A DNA stretch of 64,000 bases from an uncultured Clostridia bacterium (GCA_937916395.1 CALFTN010000033.1:4147-68146), one strand, 5' to 3'; counted from the first letter of the stretch, positions 43,871 through 53,611 are shown. Program-made: numbers and translations. Notes: generated by a model not told the origin, from the letters alone.

Positions 43871-45129
43871 CTTTTCACTTTGTTGTTTTTAAATGTATAA
43901 ACTTTAGGCATATTTGCCTGACGTGAAACCGAAAGAACTGCACCCATCTCTGCAAGACACAGCCACATTGACGAACCGCCGTAGCTAAAAAACGGCAAAC
44001 CGATACCGGTATTAGGAACTGTGTCTGTAACAACTGCTACATTAAGTGCCACCTGAAGACCCAACTGGAACACCATGCCAAACGCAACAAGTGAACCAAA
44101 ACGGTCTTTTGCGTGCATACCTATGATAATTCCACGAACTATTAATGCACCATAAAGAAGTAAAATTGCAGTTGCCCCTACAAAGCCTAATTCTTCACAA
44201 ACAATTGCAAAAATAAAGTCATTCTGTGGTTCTGAAACATAGAGATATTTTTCCTTTGAATTACCAAGCCCTGAACCAAAGAAGCCACCAGAACCAATTG
44301 CATAAAGCGACTGATTAGTTTGCCAACGTGCACCTGTAGGCTTATAATCTTTATCTAACCACGCTTTTATACGCTCTGCCATATAATCTCTGAGAAGTGG
44401 AATATTGTCATATTCTTTTACAACAATTATTACAGCAACTATAGCAATCGTAGCACCGATAGCAAACCATTTCGCTCTGCCCTCGCCAAGCCATAACATT
44501 ATGACACCTATGCCAAGAATGAGAATTGTACCAGAAAGATGGCTTTCAAGTGCAACAAGACCAGCAATGACAACTACAACAAAAAGATAATAAAACAAGG
44601 TGGTTGTGCCCTGTGATATTAATATTTTTTTACCGGAAATTTCATAAAGACGTTGGGCAAAGCTTTCTTTAGAAAGTTTGCTGCTGGTAAGTTTTTTATA
44701 ATCCTTGTCAAGTCCCTTTGCTAAAAACAGAATGAGCATAAATTTTGCAACTTCTGATGGTTGGAACTGAAAAAATCCTAAATCAATCCAACGTTTAATG
44801 CCATCTTCACTTGGCATAAGCAAAACAACTACCAATAGCAATAATGAAACGCCCATACCGAGTGTTCCAAAAAGCTTAAGATACTTATAATCAAGCTTTG
44901 AAACAACATACATTATAAGAAGACCTGTAAGTGCAAAAAACAACTGACGTTTAAAATAATGAAGACTATCGTTACCCTCTGTATTATAAAAAGCATAAAA
45001 ATAGCTTGAAGAAAGTAACATTACAAGCCCTATTGCCAAAACAAGTAAGAGAAGCAAAAAGAATGGTAAATCCATATTATTTTTTATGAAAAAGTTATCT
45101 AAAAAGCCTTTTTTCTTTTTGTTTTCCAT
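43867..45129 (-). CDS. ftsW: SEDS-family peptidoglycan glycosyltransferase FtsW
   Basis: A 420-residue polytopic membrane protein with ten or so hydrophobic segments that polymerises lipid II at the septum with its partner PBP. Family marks include RWIDLGFFQFQPSEVAKFMLILFLA, WQTNQSLYAIGSGGFFGSGLGNSKEKY, and the C-terminal NTGIGLPFFSYGGSS. In spore formers the equivalent place can be held by SpoVE, and no second ftsW-like gene is seen here. It follows mraY directly; murD, usually between them, is absent. Confidence 0.95.
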   Translation of the reverse strand: MENKKKKGFLDNFFIKNNMDLPFFLLLLLVLAIGLVMLLSSSYFYAFYNTEGNDSLHYFKRQLFFALTGLLIMYVVSKLDYKYLKLFGTLGMGVSLLLLVVVLLMPSEDGIKRWIDLGFFQFQPSEVAKFMLILFLAKGLDKDYKKLTSSKLSKESFAQRLYEISGKKILISQGTTTLFYYLFVVVVIAGLVALESHLSGTILILGIGVIMLWLGEGRAKWFAIGATIAIVAVIIVVKEYDNIPLLRDYMAERIKAWLDKDYKPTGARWQTNQSLYAIGSGGFFGSGLGNSKEKYLYVSEPQNDFIFAIVCEELGFVGATAILLLYGALIVRGIIIGMHAKDRFGSLVAFGMVFQLGLQVALNVAVVTDTVPNTGIGLPFFSYGGSSMWLCLAEMGAVLSVSRQANMPKVYTFKNNKVKR

Positions 45130-45166
45130 TTACCTTCCTCCTTACTTTATTTTTAATTTTAAATTA

Positions 45167-46207
45167 TTATTTCAAGTTACCGAAATAAAAAAGAAGTATT
45201 GCTAATGCGCCACCAATAAATGTTATAAGAGTAAAAATCTTACAGATTTTTGTTTCTTTCCAACCACAAAGCTCAAAGTGGTGGTGAATTGGTGCCATTT
45301 TAAAGAAGCGTTTACCATGTGTCATTTTAAAGTAGCCAATCTGAATAATATCTGAGCCAAATTCTGCCACATAAATAATACCGATTAAAACTATTATGAA
45401 CGGACAATCCACAGCGTATGCAAGTGCGACTATCATACCGCCCAAAAACATTGAGCCTAAGTCGCCCATCATAACTTTTGCAGGATGCCAGTTCCAGATA
45501 ACGTAACCAACAAGACCACCCATTAACGCTGCTGACAAAAGACTCGCACCAAAGCAGTTACGAAGACCCGCAACAACTATAAAACAAGCCGCCGCCGCTG
45601 CAGTAACAGATGCACAAAGACCATCTACACCATCAGTAAAGTTCACGGCATTTGTTGTGCAGTAAATTACTGCAATACCAATCACCCAGAAGAATATTTT
45701 TGTTTCTACCATACCTAAGAATGGTATAAACATAGCACCTGTTGGGTTATCAATATAAAGTGTCAACAAATAACCAAGCATAACGATTATTTGAAGAACT
45801 GATTTTTGTTTAATAGAAAGACCCATATTACGCTTTTTAACAGCTTTTATGTAATCGTCTAAAAATCCGATAAATGCAAAGCCCAAAGCCATTAAAATAC
45901 CGCCGAATATTTTTATTTTCATCGAAGATGAAACTATATCATTAACAACAACTATTTTACCATCTAAAATATGGTCAATCAAAGCCACAACACCGAATGA
46001 AACGAGAGTCGAAACTATGAACATTATACCACCCATAATAGGTGTACCTTGTTTGTCCTTATGCCATTTAGGACCAATATCCAAAATAGTCTGACCAAAG
46101 CTCAGCTTATGTAAAAACGGAATAACTACATAACCCAAACCGAAAGCAATTACAAAGCTGAGAATTGCCGCAAGACCTAATGCTAAATATAAATTCATAC
46201 TTCCCAC
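45167..46207 (-). CDS. mraY: Phospho-MurNAc-pentapeptide transferase
   Basis: Makes lipid I from UDP-MurNAc-pentapeptide and undecaprenyl phosphate. The 346-residue protein has about ten membrane segments. Active-site marks are the DDYIKA acidic pair, NFTDGVDGLCA, GDLGSMFLGG and the cytoplasmic HHHFELCGWKE. It starts at ATG 46198 or slightly upstream at 46207, overlapping murF by a few bases. All catalytic features are intact. Confidence 0.97.
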   Translation of the reverse strand: MGSMNLYLALGLAAILSFVIAFGLGYVVIPFLHKLSFGQTILDIGPKWHKDKQGTPIMGGIMFIVSTLVSFGVVALIDHILDGKIVVVNDIVSSSMKIKIFGGILMALGFAFIGFLDDYIKAVKKRNMGLSIKQKSVLQIIVMLGYLLTLYIDNPTGAMFIPFLGMVETKIFFWVIGIAVIYCTTNAVNFTDGVDGLCASVTAAAAACFIVVAGLRNCFGASLLSAALMGGLVGYVIWNWHPAKVMMGDLGSMFLGGMIVALAYAVDCPFIIVLIGIIYVAEFGSDIIQIGYFKMTHGKRFFKMAPIHHHFELCGWKETKICKIFTLITFIGGALAILLFYFGNLK

Positions 46208-47550
46208 TCCTTATATAACTCATGGAAGATTTCTTCCATTTTCATTGAACGGCTACCCTTGAAAAGAACCGTGTCGTTTTCTTTTAAAATTGATTTCAAA
46301 AAGCTTGTTAGCTCGCTTTTATCATTGAATGAGTAGGCTTCAGAGCCACTTTCTTCTGCACCTTTTTTAGTAAGGAGCGATAAATCACCAAATGTAAGAA
46401 CAATATCAGTTTTTTCTTCACCTGCTATCTTACCTACCTCATAATGAGCAGTATCGCTGTAGTCGCCCAGTTCAAGCATATCACCAAGAACTGCTATACT
46501 ACGCGTTTTTTTAATTGTGTTGAGAGTTACAAGAGAGGCTTTCATACTGTCAGGATTTGCATTGTAGCAATCTTCTATAAAAGTATAACCCTTAACCTCA
46601 CGCACATTCTGTCGCATTCCCTCAGGTGCAAAATTTTTAAGTGAAGCAGCTGCTTCAGAAAGTGAAAAGCCCATCTTTTTGCCTGCACACATAGCACAAA
46701 GTGCGTTATAAACATTATGGACACCAACAGCAGGAACAAAAGCTTTTACACTCTCATTTTCACAAACGGCAGTAAATTCACTACCATCAGGCAAAAAGCT
46801 TATATCCTTTGCTTTCATATAAAGATTTTCTTCATCAATACCAAATCTTAAAATTTCAAAATCATCGGTATTAATTGTAGAAAGCATATCATTATCACCA
46901 TTAATAATAAGTGGTGAGCCTTTTTTCATTCCCTCGGTAATTTCATATTTTGCCTTTAAAATACCTTCTCGTGAACCCAGATTCTCAATATGAGCAGTAC
47001 CAATATTCGTGATTATGCCAATATCTGGCATTACTGCTTCTGTAAGGCGTGAAATCTCACCGAAATGATTCATACCCATTTCAATTACTGCCGCTTCGTG
47101 AGAATTTTCTAAACAAAACAATGTTTTTGGAACACCTATCTCATTGTTTAAGTTACCCTGAGTTTTTAATGTATTGTACTTACATGAAAGAACAGCGTGA
47201 ACCATTCCTTTGGTTGTGGTTTTACCTACGCTACCAGTAAGTGCAACAAACGGAATTTTAAATTTTAATCTGTAACCCTTTGCAATCTGTAAAAGAGCTT
47301 TGCCAGTATCTTCAACCAGAAGAACCCTGTCACTTTCGCCATTATAACGACTGCAAACAACTGCTTTTGCACCTTTTTCTAAAACGTCTTCGACAAAGTC
47401 ATTTGCATCAAAGCGTTCACCTTTTAAAGCCACAAAAAGAGTATTTTTATCAATTACTCTGCTATCAGTTGAAATAGTATTTATTGTGCCTGTTAAATCT
47501 GTCTTAACATTACACCACTCTGCTATTTCGCTTAAAAATATTTCTTCCAA
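46195..47550 (-). CDS. murF: UDP-MurNAc-tripeptide–D-Ala-D-Ala ligase
   Basis: Adds the D-Ala-D-Ala dipeptide to the UDP-MurNAc tripeptide. The 451-residue Mur ligase has the P-loop LTGSVGKTTTK, the carbamylated-lysine region (EMGMNHFGEI; NIGTAHIENLGSREGILKAKYEI) and the C-terminal DCYNANPDSMKASL and VLGDMLELG segments. It lies between murE and mraY with short gaps or overlaps. Confidence 0.96.
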   Translation of the reverse strand: MEEIFLSEIAEWCNVKTDLTGTINTISTDSRVIDKNTLFVALKGERFDANDFVEDVLEKGAKAVVCSRYNGESDRVLLVEDTGKALLQIAKGYRLKFKIPFVALTGSVGKTTTKGMVHAVLSCKYNTLKTQGNLNNEIGVPKTLFCLENSHEAAVIEMGMNHFGEISRLTEAVMPDIGIITNIGTAHIENLGSREGILKAKYEITEGMKKGSPLIINGDNDMLSTINTDDFEILRFGIDEENLYMKAKDISFLPDGSEFTAVCENESVKAFVPAVGVHNVYNALCAMCAGKKMGFSLSEAAASLKNFAPEGMRQNVREVKGYTFIEDCYNANPDSMKASLVTLNTIKKTRSIAVLGDMLELGDYSDTAHYEVGKIAGEEKTDIVLTFGDLSLLTKKGAEESGSEAYSFNDKSELTSFLKSILKENDTVLFKGSRSMKMEEIFHELYKEWEV

Positions 47551-47562
47551 AAAATCACCTGT

Positions 47563-48984
47563 TCAGATATTTTGTAATGCGTTTTTAATAATTTCTCTTT
47601 CATCATAATGAACACGCTCTGTACCTATTACCTGATAGAGCTCATGCCCCTTACCTGCAAGAAGAATTGTATCCCCACTCTGAGCGATTCTCAAAGCCTC
47701 AGCTATTGCTTCACTTCTGTCGGTAATTGTTATTACCTCTGCCTTTGAACCAACCGTGCCAATTAAAATCTCTTTAATAATTTCATCCGGGTCTTCTGTT
47801 CTTGGATTATCAGTCGTAACAATAACAATATCTGAGAGCTCAGTTGCCATTCTACCCATTTTAGGACGTTTAGTTTTATCTCTGTCACCACCGCAACCAA
47901 AAAGAGTAATAACTCTACCTTTTGTAAAGCCTCTTACTGCATTAATTGCTTTTTCAAGTCCGTCAGGTGTATGAGCATAGTCGATAATAACTCCGAAAGG
48001 TGTATTAGTTTCAACCAATTCAAGTCTGCCTTTTACTGATTTTGCACTGCTTATTGCTTTTGCTGTAACCTCTAAAGAGAAGCCTAATGCACTCACAGCA
48101 CCAATAGCAGCCAATGAATTATAAACAGAAAAGTCGCCAGGGATATGAAAATCCACCTTCAATTCATTGTTGATTTTATAAACTACTTTATTCTGGAAAA
48201 GCTCTGTATCACTTGCCTTTATATCGCAAGGATTATTTACACCATATCCAATTTTCTTACAAGACAGCCCATCCACCATAAACTGCGAGGCCTCATCATC
48301 AACATTTATAACTGCAGTATCACATGCTTTAAAAAGTTCTCTTTTACATTTTTTATATTCATCAATAGTTCCGTGATAATCAAGATGGTCTTGTGTAAGA
48401 TTAGTAAACACACCAACTTTAAAATTAATACCGGCAAGACGCATCTGATGAAACGCTTGTGAAGATGTTTCCATAACACAATATTTTATATCATCATCTT
48501 CCATCATTTTAAAAAGCTTGTGCATATCGTAAGGGTCAGGAGTTGTGAGTTCTGTGTGGAATGCCTTATCTCCAACCATATTTTTAACAGTACCGATAAG
48601 TCCTGATTTAATACCCAATTCAGCCAATATATCTTTAACAATAAATGCTGTTGTTGTCTTACCATTAGTACCAGTTATGCCGATAAGCGTAATTTTATCA
48701 ACTGAAGCACCAAAAAGATTTTTACACATAATAGCATACGCTTCACGTGTATTATCAACAACAACTTGCTCCTTGAGACCCAAATCCTTTGACACAATTA
48801 AAGCTACAGCACCATTCTCCATAACTTCTTTTGCAAAATTATGACCATCGAAACGAGCACCCGTTACACAAACAAATGCAGAGCCTGGTGCTACCTTTTT
48901 TGTGCTATCTGTAACATCACTTATTTCTCTGTCGATATAATCATTTTTTACATTTACGCCTTTTAATAATTCTGATAAAAGCAT
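47563..48984 (-). CDS. murE: UDP-MurNAc-tripeptide synthetase (meso-DAP-adding type)
   Basis: Adds the third stem-peptide residue. The 473-residue ligase has the P-loop GITGTNGKTTTAF, the STSQ-like TTPDPYDMHK and METSSQAF loop, and the C-terminal specificity motif DNPR (TTDNPRTEDP). DNPR is the known mark of meso-diaminopimelate-adding enzymes, so the wall is predicted to be DAP type. The start overlaps the pbp stop by one base. Confidence 0.96.
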   Translation of the reverse strand: MLLSELLKGVNVKNDYIDREISDVTDSTKKVAPGSAFVCVTGARFDGHNFAKEVMENGAVALIVSKDLGLKEQVVVDNTREAYAIMCKNLFGASVDKITLIGITGTNGKTTTAFIVKDILAELGIKSGLIGTVKNMVGDKAFHTELTTPDPYDMHKLFKMMEDDDIKYCVMETSSQAFHQMRLAGINFKVGVFTNLTQDHLDYHGTIDEYKKCKRELFKACDTAVINVDDEASQFMVDGLSCKKIGYGVNNPCDIKASDTELFQNKVVYKINNELKVDFHIPGDFSVYNSLAAIGAVSALGFSLEVTAKAISSAKSVKGRLELVETNTPFGVIIDYAHTPDGLEKAINAVRGFTKGRVITLFGCGGDRDKTKRPKMGRMATELSDIVIVTTDNPRTEDPDEIIKEILIGTVGSKAEVITITDRSEAIAEALRIAQSGDTILLAGKGHELYQVIGTERVHYDEREIIKNALQNI

Positions 48985-51197
48985 TAGTCTTCAACACCTT
49001 GATTTGTTTTGAAATATACTGTTATAGTTGTACCCATTTCTGCCTGAGTACCACTTTCTATACTTTGTCTGTATGATACAACCTCACTATCAAGCGATGC
49101 GCCTGAAATCTTAAGGTTGAATCCTGCATTTACTGCTCTTTCATTTGCAGAGCTTATGCTAAGACCTGTCAAATCAGGAACAGTTGCTGTTTTGTTAGAT
49201 GTTTCTTTTTCTGTATAAAGAATTACAACACCGTCAAGAGGAATATTCTGACCCTTGAGTGGATATTGAGAAATAACCGTCTCACCATCACCCACCACAC
49301 GTGCTGTAAAGCCCTGATTTTTAAGAGTAGCTCTTGCTTTCTCAACATTCATTGAATTTACATCTGGTGTTATACCATTGAGCTGAGCAAGTTCTTCGTT
49401 TGAATACACAGGGTCAATATTCATATATTTAAGAGTTTGCTCTATAACTGCACCTGCAACTGGTGCTGCAATAGCACCACCGCCGTGAACATAACCTTGT
49501 GGTTCATCTATAACTATTAAAACTGCAATTTTAGGGTCATCAGCCGGTGCACAGCCAACGAATGAAGCGATGTATTCACCATCTACAGTAAGCTTTTCTG
49601 ATGTACCTGTTTTACCAGCAACATGATAGCCTGGAACATACGCATTCTTACCAGTACCTTCTGAAACAACCTTTTCCATCATTTTGAGAACTTCTTTACT
49701 TGTTGTTTTTGAAATTACACTTCTTTTTACTACTGGTTCAGCTTCAAAAACGGTGTTGCCATCTTCATCGAGCATAGCACCCACGATATATGGTTGCATT
49801 AAATTACCACCATTTGCTATAGCAGAAACACCTGTAATCATCTGCATTGCACTAACCTGGAAGGTCTGACCAAATGAAGATGAAGAAAGTTGTGAAATAC
49901 CCATATTCTCAAGTGAGTGATATGTAACATCCTTAACCGGTGTTGCCTCACCTGGTAAATCGACCTCAGTTTCACCTGTAAAGCCAAATGCTTCAAAATA
50001 CTTATAAAAATTCTTTGAACCTAATTTCTGACCAATATTAACGAAAAATGGGTTACACGAATTCATTAAACCCTCTGCGAGCGTCTGACTACCGTGACCA
50101 CCATCTTTGTGACAATGAAGAACATTATCAGCAACCTTAACTGAACCAGAACAGCTGAAGCAATAATCAGGTGTTACAATCCCCTCTTCAAGAGCTGCTG
50201 CAGCAACAAAAACCTTGAAAACAGAGCCAGGCTCATAAGTATCACTTACCGCTTTGTTACGCCACATTGAATATATTTTATTGTTATAAGCTAAATCATA
50301 TTCATCTTCATCTTTAATTTCATCTAATTCTTTTAAAATTTCTTTATCGGTAATAATTGTTGGAGTGTTAAGGTCATAGTCAGGCATTGTAGCCATTGCA
50401 AGAATGGCACCTGTTTCAACCTCCATAACAATACCATAAGCAGAGGTTGCATCATTATCCTCAACAGCTTGTGAAAGGCCCTTTTCAAGATAATACTGAA
50501 TAGTTTTATCCAATGTGAGAACAAGACTTGTGCCCTGCTTTGCATCGTAAGTAGTTTCAAAATTACTAGACATAGCACCATTACGTGCATTCTTAGCTGT
50601 AATAATTCTGCCTGCAACGCCTGTTAATTTGTCGTTATACTGGAGTTCAAGACCTGCTCTGCCTGAATCCTCAGCGCCAGTAAAACCGAGTATTGTTGAA
50701 GCAAAGTTTGAATAAGGATAATAACGCTTTGTATCAGGGTCTATATTAACAATATCGTAAAGGTCATTATCATCTATAAAATCCGATATAAGAGTTTTTT
50801 CTGTATATTCAATCTTACCCTCAATTTTTACATAACTGTATTTTGAATTTGAGATTTTTTCGTAAACTCTTTTTTCTTTTAATTTAAGTATTTTAGCAAG
50901 AGTTTCTGATATGAGTTTTCTTTGAGCATCGTCCTTTATCTTTGAAGGATTCACATAAACAAGCCATGCAGAAGCACTTTCTGCAAGAACATTATAATTA
51001 CAATCGTAAATTATTCCTCTGTCAGCAGAAATTTCAGTATCGCTTAATTGTTGTGACTCAGCTTTTGTTTTGTATTCTTCTCCTTTTACGACCTGAATGT
51101 AAAAAAGCCTGAATACATCTGTGCCAAAGCCCAACAAAAGCAAAATTGCAGCAGCAATAATACAACGCTGTTTTAACTTTCTTGTTGTTCTTGCCAA
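48984..51197 (-). CDS. Class B PBP of the FtsI/SpoVD type with two PASTA domains
   Basis: The septal or spore transpeptidase of the cluster. The start is TTG 51197 with AAGGGGGT about eight bases before it, giving 737 residues. One membrane anchor is at about 12–36. Motifs in this numbering are Ser325-Val-Phe-Lys328, Ser380-Cys-Asn and Lys529-Thr-Gly. Two PASTA domains close the protein (LNGITPDVNSMNVEKARATL onward and VPDLTGLSISSANERAV onward). Spore formers often have both FtsI and SpoVD in tandem; only one is present here. Confidence 0.93.
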   Translation of the reverse strand: MARTTRKLKQRCIIAAAILLLLGFGTDVFRLFYIQVVKGEEYKTKAESQQLSDTEISADRGIIYDCNYNVLAESASAWLVYVNPSKIKDDAQRKLISETLAKILKLKEKRVYEKISNSKYSYVKIEGKIEYTEKTLISDFIDDNDLYDIVNIDPDTKRYYPYSNFASTILGFTGAEDSGRAGLELQYNDKLTGVAGRIITAKNARNGAMSSNFETTYDAKQGTSLVLTLDKTIQYYLEKGLSQAVEDNDATSAYGIVMEVETGAILAMATMPDYDLNTPTIITDKEILKELDEIKDEDEYDLAYNNKIYSMWRNKAVSDTYEPGSVFKVFVAAAALEEGIVTPDYCFSCSGSVKVADNVLHCHKDGGHGSQTLAEGLMNSCNPFFVNIGQKLGSKNFYKYFEAFGFTGETEVDLPGEATPVKDVTYHSLENMGISQLSSSSFGQTFQVSAMQMITGVSAIANGGNLMQPYIVGAMLDEDGNTVFEAEPVVKRSVISKTTSKEVLKMMEKVVSEGTGKNAYVPGYHVAGKTGTSEKLTVDGEYIASFVGCAPADDPKIAVLIVIDEPQGYVHGGGAIAAPVAGAVIEQTLKYMNIDPVYSNEELAQLNGITPDVNSMNVEKARATLKNQGFTARVVGDGETVISQYPLKGQNIPLDGVVILYTEKETSNKTATVPDLTGLSISSANERAVNAGFNLKISGASLDSEVVSYRQSIESGTQAEMGTTITVYFKTNQGVED

Positions 51198-51316
51198 CAA
51201 AATTACCCCCTTTTCTAACAAAAATAAAGTAGAGTGCATAATTAAAAATATTATACCATATATAATGCAATATGTAAAGAAAATCTAATGCACTTTTCTG
51301 TTTTTTCAATAAAAAA

Positions 51317-51337
51317 GGAGTTGAGAATCTCAACTCC
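51317..51337 (-). terminator. Hairpin between ftsL and the PBP gene
   Basis: A 9-bp stem (GGAGTTGAG/CTCAACTCC) with a 3-base loop followed by TTTTTTATTG on the minus strand: a full intrinsic terminator inside the dcw cluster, 20 bases after the ftsL stop. Confidence 0.8.
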
Positions 51338-51357
51338 CTCTATAATTTATTTAAATT

Positions 51358-52005
51358 TTAAAAGATATATGCAAACAACTCTTTAATTTCTGTTTTGAAG
51401 CTACCTTTTTCTGAAACATCTTTATCGCCAGCAACTACAAATTCGTCACCTTGTGACAAATTGATATAAGTAATCTGATAGCTTTCTGCTTTTACCATAC
51501 CGAGCTTTGTTTCTGCATATTCAATAACTTTCTCAGTATCAATCATGCTGTTAAGTTCCGCATTAAGTCTTACTGTTTCACCCTCTGCAATAGAAACCTC
51601 ATTTTGTAATGATGCAATTTGTGAATCAAGTCTGTCACATTCAGCAATCATAAAGAGATTAACTACAGTAAATGCAAAAAGAACTGCAAGGCAACACATT
51701 GCCTTTTTAAGACCTAAAGAAACAGCAGCCTTCTGGCTATGACGAACAACTGTGTGCTGATATTGGTCAGCAGTCTCAGCTACTCTTCTTACTGTATTTG
51801 CAGTCTGTCTTGTATAATTAACACTTTGTCTTTTAGCTGGTGTTTTTTTGTTGGTTTTAGTCTGAGTTTTTTTAACAGGCTTTTTGGTCTGCTTTTTTAC
51901 AGCTTGTCTTTTTACAGGCTGTGCTTCTCTGACTTTTCTCGGCTCAACAACTTGTGGCTCAAAGAGCGACAAATCATAAGCTGATGACTCTCGGTAGTTG
52001 GTCAT
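51358..52005 (-). CDS. ftsL: FtsL-like cell division protein with long basic N-terminus
   Basis: A 215-residue bitopic protein in the ftsL position between rsmH and the PBP. One membrane segment is at about 103–120, followed by a coiled-coil (SQIASLQNEVSIAEGETVRLNAEL) and the short family motif IEYAETKLGMVKAES. The cytoplasmic part is unusually long (~100 residues) and very basic, with repeated KK, KPVKK and TNKKTPAKR blocks, which could touch DNA or acidic membrane lipids. Assignment rests on position and architecture as FtsL diverges quickly. Confidence 0.8.
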   Translation of the reverse strand: MTNYRESSAYDLSLFEPQVVEPRKVREAQPVKRQAVKKQTKKPVKKTQTKTNKKTPAKRQSVNYTRQTANTVRRVAETADQYQHTVVRHSQKAAVSLGLKKAMCCLAVLFAFTVVNLFMIAECDRLDSQIASLQNEVSIAEGETVRLNAELNSMIDTEKVIEYAETKLGMVKAESYQITYINLSQGDEFVVAGDKDVSEKGSFKTEIKELFAYIF

Positions 52006-52032
52006 TGAGCTTTCCCCTTATTTTCTACAAAT

Positions 52033-52956
52033 TTATAATTTTAATGCTGTGCGTAGTTTTGCACTGCGACTTCTTTTATTTTGGTTCACTTCATTTTGCC
52101 CTGCTTTTACACCGCCACTTTTAACAATAGCTTTTGGTGTATTTCCACAAACACAAACTGGAAAATCTTTAGGACAGGTACATCCCTTTTTAAGTGTTGC
52201 AAAATAATCTTTTACAATTTTATCTTCTAAAGAATGGAATGTTATTATTGCTAAAACTCCACCTGGGTTCAATAGTTCAAACATATCTGGAAGAACTTCC
52301 CTAAGACCGCCTAATTCGTTGTTAACTTCAATTCTTATTGCCTGAAAGGTTTTTCGTGCAGGATGACCATCGCGCTTTAACTTTGCCGGAATTGAAGCAG
52401 AAATTATATCGCTGAGTTCAAAGGTAGTTTCAATTTCTTTTTTCTCTCTCGCTTTCACTATGTTGGAAGCGATTTTTTTTGCAAATTTTTCTTCGCCATA
52501 GTCTGTAATAACACGACAAAGCTCATTTTCAGAGTAAGTGTTGACAACGTCTTTTGCACTTAACCCCTGCTTGCTCATTCTCATATCCAAAAGTGCATCA
52601 TTATGGAATGAAAAGCCACGCTCAGCAGTATCAAGCTGAAAACTGCTGACACCTAAATCTGCAACGATACCATCGACTGAATCAACACCCAATGCTCCGA
52701 GTGCAACCTTTATATTACTGTAATTGTCGTGAATTATATTAACTCTGCCGTCACCTTTAAAGCGCTCAGTTAAAACCTTAATTGCATCTGGGTCACGGTC
52801 AAACAAATACATTTTACCGTTTTCGTTAAGATGAGAAAGTATCTCATTAGAGTGACCACCGCCACCTGCTGTGCAATCTACATAAACACCGTCTGGTTTT
52901 ATATTAAGTGCTTCAACTGACTCTCTAAGAAGAACTGAAATATGATTAAATTCCAT
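52033..52956 (-). CDS. rsmH: 16S rRNA (cytosine-1402 N4) methyltransferase
   Basis: Methylates C1402 in the ribosomal P site. The 307-residue protein has the start HISVLLRESVEALNIKPDGVYVDCTAGGGGHS with the SAM motif, VDGIVADLGVSSFQLD, RGFSFHNDALLDMRM and the C-terminal IITFHSLEDKIVK and RSRSAKLRTA. All are standard for RsmH/MraW. It lies 12 bases after mraZ. Confidence 0.97.
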   Translation of the reverse strand: MEFNHISVLLRESVEALNIKPDGVYVDCTAGGGGHSNEILSHLNENGKMYLFDRDPDAIKVLTERFKGDGRVNIIHDNYSNIKVALGALGVDSVDGIVADLGVSSFQLDTAERGFSFHNDALLDMRMSKQGLSAKDVVNTYSENELCRVITDYGEEKFAKKIASNIVKAREKKEIETTFELSDIISASIPAKLKRDGHPARKTFQAIRIEVNNELGGLREVLPDMFELLNPGGVLAIITFHSLEDKIVKDYFATLKKGCTCPKDFPVCVCGNTPKAIVKSGGVKAGQNEVNQNKRSRSAKLRTALKL

Positions 52957-52968
52957 TTTCCTTTCTCC

Positions 52969-53391
52969 TTAGAATCTGATTTCAATTTCATTTTTAAGAC
53001 ATTCTTCGAAGTTTTCAGCTTCTTTATCCCACTCTTCCTGTGCCCAGATTTCAATTCTGCTTGACACGCCTGTTATAACAATATCCTTTATGATGTTAGC
53101 GTATTCTTTGAAAGACTGGTTAAGAGTAACTCTACCTGTTTTATCAAGCTCGACAGGCATTGCCGCGTGAAGAAGTGCTCTTTGCAAATGTCTTGAAGAA
53201 GCAGAAGGTGGAAGATTGTCAATCTCACGACAAATTTCTTCCCAACGCTCTTCTGTATAAACATATATACATTTTGATTCGTCTGGTGAACGGAAAAGAA
53301 TTATTCTGTCGCCAAGCTCAGAACGGAACTGTGCAGGAATTATAAAACGATTTTTTGAATCGACACTGTGGTTATACATACCAGAGTACAT
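52969..53391 (-). CDS. mraZ: MraZ transcriptional regulator
   Basis: A 140-residue protein with two SpoVT/AbrB-like MraZ domains: YSGMYNHSVDSKNRFIIPAQFR at the start and AMPVELDKTGRVTLNQSFKEYANI in the second half, each with the DxxGR-type loop. MraZ binds direct GTGGG-type repeats upstream of its own gene to control the dcw cluster. Candidate boxes are present upstream. It starts at ATG 53391 behind AAAGGAAGG. Confidence 0.95.
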   Translation of the reverse strand: MYSGMYNHSVDSKNRFIIPAQFRSELGDRIILFRSPDESKCIYVYTEERWEEICREIDNLPPSASSRHLQRALLHAAMPVELDKTGRVTLNQSFKEYANIIKDIVITGVSSRIEIWAQEEWDKEAENFEECLKNEIEIRF

Positions 53392-53423
53392 TTCCTACAC
53401 CTTCCTTTCAAAACTTAAAATCC

Positions 53424-53507
53424 CCCACTTCGTGGGTTTTACGCGTCACTTTATGGGAATTCACCCCACTGTGCTCCTATTATATACCCACTCTTCACCA
53501 TTGTCAA
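53424..53507 (-). promoter_or_regulatory. dcw cluster promoter with four AGTG-type MraZ boxes
   Basis: Minus-strand TTGACA and TATAAT, 17 bases apart, at plus 53502–53507 and 53479–53484: an exact sigma-A consensus. AGTGGG boxes lie at plus 53487–53492, 53465–53470 and 53424–53429, with AGTGAC at 53445–53450, giving spacings of 22, 20 and 21 bases. Confidence 0.7.
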
Positions 53508-53537
53508 TAGATTTTAAAAAGTTTTCAATAAAAAAAT

Positions 53538-53571
53538 AACCGAATCTGACTTTTTCAAGTCAAATTCGGTT
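53538..53571 (-). terminator. Terminator after the condensation-like gene
   Basis: A 15-bp stem with one mismatch (AACCGAATCTGACTT/AAGTCAAATTCGGTT), loop TTTC, with a T-run on the minus strand. It separates this gene from the mraZ promoter. Confidence 0.85.
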
Positions 53572-53611
53572 AAAAAGCTTAAAAGCATTGATTTTATTAA
53601 CTTTTATGTAT

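Noticed and set aside
53421..53435. CCCAC/GTGGG hairpin as a terminator before mraZ
   Set aside because: Only a 5-bp stem in the leader of mraZ with no T-run; the AGTGGG is better explained as a MraZ-type box, though a leader hairpin is possible.
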